A stretch of 12,901 bases of DNA from a bacterium. Its GTDB lineage: Bacteria; Ratteibacteria; UBA8468; B48-G9; JAFGKM01. The notes below the pieces were generated by a model, which had not been told where the DNA came from, searched no databases, and was given only the letters and a program-made list of their open reading frames with translations. Every line of letters starts with the position of its first letter. The stretch's first letter is position 1. Of this stretch, positions 7,711 through 12,901 are shown one piece after another. Where the stretch lies: NCBI GenBank assembly GCA_029548585.1, contig JAKPNC010000064.1, positions 1 to 12,901 on the forward strand, read 5' to 3'. A program made the translations under genes and the position numbers.

Positions 7711-8415
7711 TCAGGGAACTATCGGCAGCAGTTCAAAAGAGCCGTCCTCGAATACCGCCGGCCATTTGCTGGCGCTGACATAATTTTTTTCGTTCTCCAC
7801 GAACTTGTTGGTGCTGACAGATTCCACGTGGCCGTCGAGAAAGAGCATGTTGGCAAGCCTGTTGTGCCTGAAATGCACCTGGCCGTCGGTATTCAATGCC
7901 GTGGCCGTAGAGCTTACCTGTCCACAGCAACTGACCTGTTTCCACCGGTAGGACGCTCCGGCCCCGGGATGGGCCTGAACGCTGTCTGATATTACAAAAA
8001 ACCTTTCCGGGGATTTCACGTTATTTGTAATGATGCCGTAGTAGTTGCTTGTGGCAGTTGCGGGCCTGTAGAGCCTTGGTCTCAGGTAGCCTGCCGTCCT
8101 GTAGCCATATCTCTGCGTGCTGTTGCCGGCTGAATACTCGTAAGGCGGATATGCAGGGCACGCCCACACGGAACCGGGATAATAGCCTTTGAAGGGTGTC
8201 CCTGTCCAGTTTCCCAGGAAAAGGTGTCCGTTCCAGTCGTTTATGTACATCAAGAGTCCTGTTCCCACCTGCTTGAGGTTATTCATGCATACCGCGCTTT
8301 TGGCCCTTGCCCTTGCTTTGCTGAGTGCAGGCAGGAGCATTGCCGCAAGTATGGCTATAATTGCTATAACCACCAGCAGTTCGATAAGGGTGAAGCCTTT
8401 CTTTCTTTTTTCCAT
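7711..8415 (-). CDS. Prepilin-type (DUF1559-like, H-X9-DG) protein, second copy
   Basis: This 234-residue protein has a type IV prepilin leader: MEKRKKG followed by FTLIELLVVIAIIAILAAM. A prepilin peptidase would cut between G7 and F8 and methylate the Phe; the mature +5 Glu (E12) is present. The hydrophobic helix runs to about residue 30, followed by the ARARAKSAVCMNNLKQVG segment typical of the pseudopilin families of Lentisphaerae and Planctomycetes. The C-terminal H-X9-DG motif (H184 to D194-G195, then HVES) is intact. Such proteins are exported to the periplasm or surface, and their function is not established. ATG 8415 is chosen because GGAGG lies about 10 bases upstream and the short basic leader is typical; a TTG 13 codons earlier overlaps the preceding stop. 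It lies 35 bases after its paralogue and upstream of the lyase, suggesting one operon. Confidence 0.88.
   Translation of the reverse strand: MEKRKKGFTLIELLVVIAIIAILAAMLLPALSKARARAKSAVCMNNLKQVGTGLLMYINDWNGHLFLGNWTGTPFKGYYPGSVWACPAYPPYEYSAGNSTQRYGYRTAGYLRPRLYRPATATSNYYGIITNNVKSPERFFVISDSVQAHPGAGASYRWKQVSCCGQVSSTATALNTDGQVHFRHNRLANMLFLDGHVESVSTNKFVENEKNYVSASKWPAVFEDGSFELLPIVP
8323..8407. repeat. Leader-coding direct repeat, copy in second prepilin gene
   Basis: This 85-base stretch matches 9105-9189 with only 3 mismatches, including an uninterrupted identical run of 41 bases (8348-8388). It encodes the prepilin leader and hydrophobic helix. The rest of the two genes is not detectably similar at DNA level. 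Confidence 0.9.
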
Positions 8416-8450
8416 TTCTTTCTCGCCTCCGCTCTTGAATTCAAAATAGT

Positions 8451-9194
8451 TCAATATGTGGAATGCAGGTCATGCAGCGAACCCCTGTTTCCCGAGAGAA
8501 AATTTGCCCAGTTGGGGAACGCCTCTTCGGGAAGCATCCATGAGGTTGTAGGAGCATATACCCTGTTTCTTGCCACCCACCTTGCGTGTCCTCCCACGTA
8601 CAGGGCGTTTACCCCCGCGTTCTTGTGGTTGGGGGCTTCGTCCTTGCCGAGACACAATGGCCTCAGGGGCTGGGATACGGCGGGCACTCTCTGCCAGGAA
8701 TAGCTTGAATCCACTTTTGAGTCTGCCATGATGCATGTGTCGGGATGGGTCTGGATGTTGAGCCCGAAGGCATAGGCGTACGAGCAGGTGCTGTACTCCG
8801 TTGATGCCTGGGTTGCGTTGACCCGTATAAGCCTGCCTATGGGTGAAGGTTCGTCGTATCCAGCGCTCGGGCAGATGAAGAGCCTCGGGTCGGTTATGTA
8901 TGATGGCGATTCAAGTGGATTGGTTGCGGGGTCAAGCTGTCCTGTCAGCAGGGATAGTGAAACGTTTGGAATGGAAGCCTGGGTTGCATGATCATGAAAG
9001 GGAAACCACCCTGACCAGTCCTGGGCGTACATGTGCAGGGCTAATCCTATCTGCTTGAGATTGGTAAGGCATACCCCCCTTCTCGCCTGTTCCCTTGCCC
9101 TTGCGAGTGCAGGCAGGAGCATTGCTGCCAGTATGGCTATAATTGCTATAACCACCAGCAGTTCGATAAGAGTGAAGCCTTTCTTTCTTCTCAT
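8451..9194 (-). CDS. Prepilin-type (DUF1559-like) protein, first copy
   Basis: This 247-residue prepilin-like protein starts MRRKKG, then FTLIELLVVIAIIAILAAM, with cleavage predicted between G6 and F7 and the +5 Glu present (E11). The conserved ARAREQARRGVCLTNLKQIGLALHMYAQDW segment is a hallmark of this expanded family. The C-terminal processing-associated motif is degenerate: H190 is followed by ten residues and then GG (ALYVGGHARW) in place of H-X9-DG. The ribosome binding site is outstanding: AGGAGGTGA (complement of 9201-9209), seven bases before the ATG, so high expression is likely. It heads the prepilin-prepilin-lyase gene set and lies downstream of the regulator. It shares a nearly identical leader-coding DNA segment with the next gene but the bodies have diverged widely. 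Role in surface assembly or glycan handling is an inference. Confidence 0.88.
   Translation of the reverse strand: MRRKKGFTLIELLVVIAIIAILAAMLLPALARAREQARRGVCLTNLKQIGLALHMYAQDWSGWFPFHDHATQASIPNVSLSLLTGQLDPATNPLESPSYITDPRLFICPSAGYDEPSPIGRLIRVNATQASTEYSTCSYAYAFGLNIQTHPDTCIMADSKVDSSYSWQRVPAVSQPLRPLCLGKDEAPNHKNAGVNALYVGGHARWVARNRVYAPTTSWMLPEEAFPNWANFLSGNRGSLHDLHSTY
9105..9189. repeat. Leader-coding direct repeat, copy in first prepilin gene
   Basis: Partner of 8323-8407 at an offset of 782 bases, same orientation. Both copies are in the same reading register relative to the prepilin leader, so exchange between them would keep an open prepilin gene. Confidence 0.9.
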
Positions 9195-9231
9195 CTGTTT
9201 TCACCTCCTGTAATGATACATTGTGTGCCTG

Positions 9232-9363
9232 TCACGCAACTCTGAAACCCTTGATTATAGGGTTTTCAGACAAAGTTATTTTGGATTGCCTCAAGCCTGA
9301 AACCCCCCGGACAGTAAGTGTTTTAACGTCCTGTTTTTTGGATTTTCTTGTTTTTCGCTCCAT
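9232..9363 (-). CDS. Possible small basic protein of 43 residues
   Basis: This open frame lies between the regulator and the first prepilin gene. It starts with ATG at 9363 behind a purine-rich AGAGGAAGAAG that could serve as a ribosome binding site, and ends with TGA at 9232. The product starts MERKTRKSKKQDVKT and ends NPIIKGFRVA; it is strongly basic (Lys and Arg clustered in the first 14 residues), with no membrane segment, no Cys and no recognised domain. An in-frame stop lies 5 codons upstream of the ATG, which is therefore the first canonical start. It would fill a 238-base gap in an otherwise compact gene set, and its stop is 37 bases before the prepilin start, suggesting co-transcription. 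Its last codons overlap a hairpin. It could be a nucleic-acid-binding peptide or a chance frame inside a leader region. I do not recognise it. Confidence 0.35.
   Translation of the reverse strand: MERKTRKSKKQDVKTLTVRGVSGLRQSKITLSENPIIKGFRVA
9242..9269. promoter_or_regulatory. Hairpin upstream of the prepilin-lyase genes, with a TATAAT in its loop
   Basis: CTGAAACCC (9242-9250) pairs with GGGTTTTCAG (9260-9269) as a 9-base-pair stem with one bulged base and a 9-base loop. On the minus strand TATAAT spans the loop and stem edge, but no good -35 box lies 16-18 bases upstream. A further GGGTTTCAG (minus strand, about 9297-9305) gives a third copy of the arm. It may be an operator for the adjacent regulator or an RNA structure. 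Confidence 0.4.
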
Positions 9364-9432
9364 CTTCTTCCTCTGCCCTCAGGGGAACTGCCCGGAACCT
9401 CCATCCGAATTCCGCCATTCTGAGACCTTTGC

Positions 9433-10482
9433 CTATGTTGAATCTCTTATTACAAGGCAGGGTTCAACCACGATATCCCGGATTTCTTCTTCACCGGCTT
9501 TCTCATAGAGTTCGAGAATGAAATTGACAGCTTCCATGCCTATTTTCATCCATCCCGTATCGACGGTAGTGAGGGCCGGGCTTGAAACCCTGGATTCCCG
9601 CACGTTGTCTATACCGCAGACAGCCAGGTCTTCCGGGACCCTTATCCCCCTGGCGGAACAGTATTCAAGGATATCCAGGGCCCTCCTGTCGTTGCCCGCA
9701 AGTATCGCGGTGGGAGGGTCGGATTCGGCCAGCAGGCTTTCAGCCGAAGCATGGTTTTCCTGCGTGCTGCCGATGTTTTCCCTTATAAGTTTCAGGTCCA
9801 GCCGGATCCCTTTCTCTTTCAGGGCGCTTATGTATCCCTCAAAACGCGGAAGGGCGCTTTCTCTCTGCAGGTTGCCTGTGATCATGCCTATTTTTACGTG
9901 TCCCTTTTCAATGAGGTGGATAGTGGCAAGGTATGCCGCCCTGGTAAGGTCGTGTCTTACGGTGTGGATGTTTTTAAGCGGCCTGGGGGAATGGAGCACG
10001 ACAAGGTTTTTGGGTTCTTTGTTGGAAGGATTCAACTTGGAGAAACTTTTTTCACTGCCGTAAAATACAAGGACAGGCTTTTTCATGCCGCCCGCCAAAA
10101 TCTCTTTCCTTGAAAGGAATTCAACCTCCAGTCCTTCGCTTGAAGCCCCGTGGAATACTCCTTTCAGGATTTCAAAGTATATAAGCGGAAGGTTCTGGAT
10201 ATCGGGTATTTTATCTCCGTCGGGCAGGCAGAAGAGAATCCTTGCCCGCTTTTTTCCGCCGTTTCTGATTACAGTCCCTATCCTGGGCTTGAGAATAATA
10301 GCCTTCTCTTCTGCCAGTACAGACAGGGCTTTTCTTGTGGTTGCCCGGCTTACCCTGAACCTTTCTGATATCTCGGAAATGGTATGGAACCTGTCTCCCG
10401 GCTTGTAGCCGCCATTGCATATCTCTGCCGCAAGGCTCTCGTAGACTTCCTTCCACTTCTTGTTTCCCGTAATGTTTGGCAT
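9433..10482 (-). CDS. GntR-type HTH / LacI-type sugar-binding transcriptional regulator
   Basis: This 349-residue regulator combines an N-terminal GntR winged helix-turn-helix (residues about 8-75: WKEVYESLAAEICNGGYKPG, then SEISERFRVSRATTRKALSVL) with a C-terminal periplasmic-binding-protein-like effector domain (about 80-349). The latter has LacI/GalR-family marks: AAYLATIHLIEKGHVKIGMITG, PTAILAGNDRRALDILEY, RVPEDLAVCGIDN and the SSPALTTVD stretch near the end. This is the same architecture as the arabinose repressor AraR of Bacillus. It probably senses a sugar or oligosaccharide and controls the adjacent prepilin-lyase genes, and possibly itself. No Shine-Dalgarno sequence precedes the ATG, and a fully consensus promoter ends 9 bases before it, so the transcript is predicted to have a leader of only 2-3 bases. 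An in-frame TGA upstream and the lack of other start codons fix this start. Confidence 0.92.
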   Translation of the reverse strand: MPNITGNKKWKEVYESLAAEICNGGYKPGDRFHTISEISERFRVSRATTRKALSVLAEEKAIILKPRIGTVIRNGGKKRARILFCLPDGDKIPDIQNLPLIYFEILKGVFHGASSEGLEVEFLSRKEILAGGMKKPVLVFYGSEKSFSKLNPSNKEPKNLVVLHSPRPLKNIHTVRHDLTRAAYLATIHLIEKGHVKIGMITGNLQRESALPRFEGYISALKEKGIRLDLKLIRENIGSTQENHASAESLLAESDPPTAILAGNDRRALDILEYCSARGIRVPEDLAVCGIDNVRESRVSSPALTTVDTGWMKIGMEAVNFILELYEKAGEEEIRDIVVEPCLVIRDST

Positions 10483-10491
10483 TTTGATTAC

Positions 10492-10519
10492 ATTATATAT
10501 CCTGGCATTTTTTTGTCAA
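10492..10519 (-). promoter_or_regulatory. Perfect-consensus sigma70 promoter of the regulator gene
   Basis: On the minus strand TTGACA (10519-10514), a 16-base spacer and TATAAT (10497-10492) match both hexamers perfectly. GTAATCAAA separates the -10 box from the ATG, so the start site is predicted near 10485. A promoter this strong in front of a regulator usually implies repression. Confidence 0.75.
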
Positions 10520-10524
10520 TAGAT

Positions 10525-10568
10525 ATATTTATTTATGATAATCTTTTAAATAAACATATTTATTCATG
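10525..10568. repeat. AT-rich block with three copies of an ATRTTTATTY motif
   Basis: ATATTTATTTATG (10525-10537) recurs as ATATTTATTCATG (10556-10568), 12 of 13 bases equal and 31 bases apart. Between them TAAATAAACAT (10547-10557) is an inverted copy pairing with 10525-10535 at 10 of 11 positions. It lies at about -40 to -83 relative to the predicted regulator start site, the place of an UP element or activator/repressor sites. Confidence 0.45.
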
Positions 10569-10725
10569 TTTTTGAGCCTCTTTTTGCTTAACCTGCAACT
10601 TTTGATTTGCAACCTGGCAATGTAATATGGGAAGGTATTGCCTCGTTTTGGCCTGGGCCCCCTGCATCAGCGATGGGCATGCATGATCTCATTTCCTGAC
10701 CGTTTACCAATAGCGGTTCGAGATA

Positions 10726-10754
10726 TTGACAGGAAAAAATCCTGCAGGTATAAC
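10726..10754 (+). promoter_or_regulatory. Sigma70 promoter of dnaG-rpoD
   Basis: TTGACA (10726-10731), a 17-base spacer and TATAAC (10749-10754) match consensus at 11 of 12 positions. The start site is predicted near 10761, giving a 36-base leader that contains GGAGG at 10780-10784. The spacer contains AGGA-AAAAA-TCCT and the palindrome CCTGCAGG, possible sites for a regulator. Confidence 0.75.
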
Positions 10755-10796
10755 AAGTCATTGCAGGAGAAATGAATCCGGAGGCATTATTATATT

Positions 10797-12554
10797 ATGA
10801 AAGAGACCATCTCGGTCAAACCCTTCAACAGGATAACCGAGAACCTTGATATAGTTAAGGTTATATCAGAATACCTCAACCTGAAGAAAGCAGGCAAAAA
10901 CTTTAAAGCTTTATGTCCTTTCCACGAGGAGAAAACCCCTTCTTTTGTTGTCAACCCCGAAAAACAGATATTCCACTGCTTCGGTTGCGGGATAGGGGGA
11001 GATGCTATCAAGTTCCTTATGAGCATTGAAAATATCTCTTTCCCCCAGGCCCTGGCCCTGGCATCGGAGAAAGCCGGCATCCCCCTTAAGAATGACGGTT
11101 ACAGCCACAGGGACACCGAAGAGGAAAATTCCATATACGCGGCAAACGAATTTGCATCCGGGGCGTACCAGTCCTTCCTTTTTTCAGAACAGGGGCGCGC
11201 CGCACTCGAGTACCTGATTGAAAGAAACCTCAAGGAGACGGATATAAAGCATTTTAAGCTCGGCATGGCCCCTTCGGGGACCGCTTTCCTGGCCGGGAAG
11301 GTTGCCGATGCAGGTCTTCCGGCGGCAGATTTTGTGAAGGCCGGCCTGCTCAAGGAAAACGGGAAGTCCGACATCTTCAGGAACAGGATCATGTTTCCCA
11401 TATTCGACCAGAGAGGCAGGATTTCGGGATTCGGGGGAAGGGGTCTTGAAGAAAGGCAGATGCCCAAATACCTGAATACCGGGGAGAACAGGATTTTCAG
11501 CAAAGGAAAAATCCTTTACGGGATGAACTGGGCAAGGGATGCCATAAAGGAGAAGGGATTTGTCCTTCTCGTGGAAGGGTATTTCGATGTCATAAAGCTT
11601 CATGTAAACGGGGTAATCAATGCCGTTGCTCCCATGGGGACATCCCTGACCGGCTCGCAGATTAACCTGCTGAAACGCTTCACGGACAACATGCTTCTGC
11701 TCTTTGACTCCGACCAGGCCGGCATGAAGGCAACCCTCAGGAATCTCGAGATAGTCCTGGGCAAGGGATTCGGGGCCAAGGTCTGCCAGTTGCCTCCGGG
11801 ATTCGATCCTGATAAGTTTGTTGACGATTACGGAATCTCTCCCTTCATAGGGCTTGTAAACAAGTCGAGGGATTTCCTTGATTTTGTTTACGATATATAT
11901 TCGAAACAACACGGGATTTCCACCCCGAGGGGCAAGTCATCGGTGGCCAGGGAGGTCATGAGGTACCTGTCCCTGCTCCCTGACGATATAGAAAGGTCCG
12001 AATACAGGAAGGTCCTGGCGGAAAAGCTCGGCGTAAGGGAAGAGGCCCTTTCAGCCTATGCGGCCGACTCTCCCCGGGAATACGGAGAGAAGAAACCTGT
12101 CAGGCCGGAGTCCAGGAACCTTCCGAGGGATTCAGCGGAAAGCCTGCTCCTGGGAATACTTCTCTCTGACAGCCGTTGCTGGAAGGATTTTCTTGCCTGG
12201 GAGGGCGAGGTAACCCCCAGGATGGACGTAATTGCCAGGGTATCGAGAGATCTCCTCTCCAGGAACATGGACCTGACTCCGGCAAATCTGATGGCCGGGG
12301 TCTCGGAGATGGACGAGGCGGCAGGCATGAAGGATTGGATAGCGGAGCTTGCCTTCAAGGAGGAAGCCTGTCCCGTAGAGGAAAGGAAGAACCTCATTTT
12401 CCAGGATTGCCTCAGGAAAATTCACAGGATATGCCTTTGCGAGAAGCTCGAGAACATTAAGAAAGAGATGAATGCCAAGAAAGGAAACGGCTTACAGTAT
12501 AACAGGGAGCTTGAAACTCTGCAGACACTGCTTAGCGAGTTAAAAAAGGAGTAG
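10797..12554 (+). CDS. dnaG: DNA primase
   Basis: This 585-residue bacterial primase makes the RNA primers for replication with the DnaB helicase. In order: an N-terminal zinc-binding CHC2 domain with CPFH (C40, H43) and CFGC (C61, C64) ligands; the RNA polymerase basic face (FRNRIMFPIFDQRGRISGFGGR, near residues 196-217); the Toprim core with LVEGYFD (E260) and DSDQAG (D304, D306), spaced as in E. coli; and a C-terminal helical region (from about 440) that should bind DnaB. The length is typical. All catalytic and zinc residues are present. GGAGG lies 12 bases upstream, somewhat far, but the N-terminus fits the family and no better start exists. rpoD follows after 3 bases, and its ribosome binding site lies in the last codons of dnaG, so the two are co-transcribed. 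Confidence 0.97.
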   Translation: MKETISVKPFNRITENLDIVKVISEYLNLKKAGKNFKALCPFHEEKTPSFVVNPEKQIFHCFGCGIGGDAIKFLMSIENISFPQALALASEKAGIPLKNDGYSHRDTEEENSIYAANEFASGAYQSFLFSEQGRAALEYLIERNLKETDIKHFKLGMAPSGTAFLAGKVADAGLPAADFVKAGLLKENGKSDIFRNRIMFPIFDQRGRISGFGGRGLEERQMPKYLNTGENRIFSKGKILYGMNWARDAIKEKGFVLLVEGYFDVIKLHVNGVINAVAPMGTSLTGSQINLLKRFTDNMLLLFDSDQAGMKATLRNLEIVLGKGFGAKVCQLPPGFDPDKFVDDYGISPFIGLVNKSRDFLDFVYDIYSKQHGISTPRGKSSVAREVMRYLSLLPDDIERSEYRKVLAEKLGVREEALSAYAADSPREYGEKKPVRPESRNLPRDSAESLLLGILLSDSRCWKDFLAWEGEVTPRMDVIARVSRDLLSRNMDLTPANLMAGVSEMDEAAGMKDWIAELAFKEEACPVEERKNLIFQDCLRKIHRICLCEKLENIKKEMNAKKGNGLQYNRELETLQTLLSELKKE

Positions 12555-12557
12555 GAA

Positions 12558-12901
12558 ATGGGTAGAAAAAAGAATGATGCTCTTTCCAGGAATGAGAAGG
12601 CCCAGAAGATAAACGAAATAGTCGAGATGGGCAAGCGCAAAAAGCACCTTTCATGGGATGAAATCAACGACATACTGCCCATGGATCTTACCGATCAGAA
12701 CGAGATCATGGAATTGTTCGACGAGCTGGAAACCTGGGATATAGACATAGACGAGGAAGAATCCTTTCCCCTCGAAAAGAGCAAGAAGATGGAGATGGAC
12801 GAGGCAAAGAACCCTCTTAGGTCATACCTGAAGGGAGCCGGGGCATACAGCCTGCTTAACCACGGGGAAGAGGTTATGCTCGCCAAGGGAATAGAGGAAA
12901 C
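12558..12901 (+). CDS. rpoD: RNA polymerase primary sigma factor, N-terminal part (runs off right edge)
   Basis: 114 codons are visible. Residues about 12-70 (AQKINEIVEMGKRKKHLSWDEINDILP, MELFDELETWDIDIDEEE) resemble sigma70 region 1.1, the acidic auto-inhibitory domain of primary sigma factors. From about residue 86, NPLRSYLKGAGAYSLLNHGEEVMLAKGIEE matches region 1.2 (consensus DPVRxYLxxxGxxxLLTxxxExxLAKxIE). Presence of region 1.1 and the position directly behind dnaG both argue for the housekeeping sigma factor over an alternative one. AAGGAG (12546-12551), six bases before the ATG, overlaps the end of dnaG. Regions 2-4 lie beyond the window. The sigma70-type promoters found in this window fit a conventional primary sigma factor. 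Confidence 0.92.
   Translation, partial: MGRKKNDALSRNEKAQKINEIVEMGKRKKHLSWDEINDILPMDLTDQNEIMELFDELETWDIDIDEEESFPLEKSKKMEMDEAKNPLRSYLKGAGAYSLLNHGEEVMLAKGIEE

Larger units (their letters stand above)
10483..10796. other. 314-base divergent intergenic region between regulator and dnaG
   Basis: This region holds the regulator promoter and AT-rich motif block on its left, and the dnaG promoter on its right. The central part (about 10570-10720) has mixed composition; it includes TGCAAC twice (10597-10618 area) and CATC-AGC-GATG near 10668, but no convincing terminator, tRNA or coding frame. A 35-codon minus-strand frame there has no ribosome binding site. rpsU, which often precedes dnaG, is absent. 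Confidence 0.6.

Noticed and set aside
8415..8454. TTG start adding 13 residues to the second prepilin
   Set aside because: It overlaps the stop codon of the preceding gene and would give an unusually long acidic leader; ATG 8415 gives the standard short basic leader behind GGAGG.
10567..10674. 35-codon minus-strand frame in the regulator-dnaG gap
   Set aside because: No ribosome binding site, Gln-rich low-information product, and no link to neighbours.
11184..11912. 242-codon minus-strand frame inside dnaG
   Set aside because: Antisense to the conserved Toprim region of primase; the open frame is a by-product of codon use.

Overview
The window reads as chromosomal DNA of a free-living or gut/sediment Gram-negative-type bacterium of the PVC group, most likely Lentisphaerota or a close relative. 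This is an inference from three things: the pair of DUF1559-like prepilin proteins with a near-invariant leader and the H-X9-DG tail motif, the large secreted heparinase II/III-like lyase, and the GntR/LacI hybrid regulator. Genes are tightly packed and GC content is intermediate. No tRNA, rRNA, CRISPR array or insertion sequence was seen.

Left part (1-2945, minus strand): a catabolic-looking cluster is read leftwards from a good sigma70 promoter at 2917-2945. It encodes a PHP-family metal phosphoesterase, a mutarotase-like protein of unknown function and a PIG-L family N-deacetylase, the three joined by ATGA stop/start overlaps. After 127 bases comes the start of an aspartoacylase/succinylglutamate desuccinylase-like zinc hydrolase that runs off the left edge. 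Facing away, at 3103-3867, is a sugar phosphate isomerase/epimerase of the xylose-isomerase-like TIM-barrel family. Together these suggest processing of an acylated (amide-bearing) and possibly phosphorylated sugar derivative.

Middle part (3890-10482, minus strand): from right to left lie a GntR-HTH/LacI-type sugar-responsive regulator, a possible 43-residue basic protein, two tandem prepilin-like proteins, a 1028-residue secreted polysaccharide lyase (carbohydrate-binding-like N-terminus, TPR-like helical repeats, alpha/alpha toroid, heparinase II/III domain), and a signal peptidase I with its own promoter. This looks like a regulated polysaccharide-degradation locus in which exported pseudopilin-like proteins accompany the lyase. 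The regulator and the signal peptidase both have strong promoters so close to the only sensible start codon that their messages are predicted to be leaderless.

Right part (10483-12901): a 314-base intergenic region holds the regulator promoter, an AT-rich block with three copies of a short motif, and a near-consensus promoter for dnaG. DNA primase is followed after 3 bases by the start of the major sigma factor rpoD, which runs off the right edge. This is the core of the classic macromolecular-synthesis operon, without rpsU immediately upstream.
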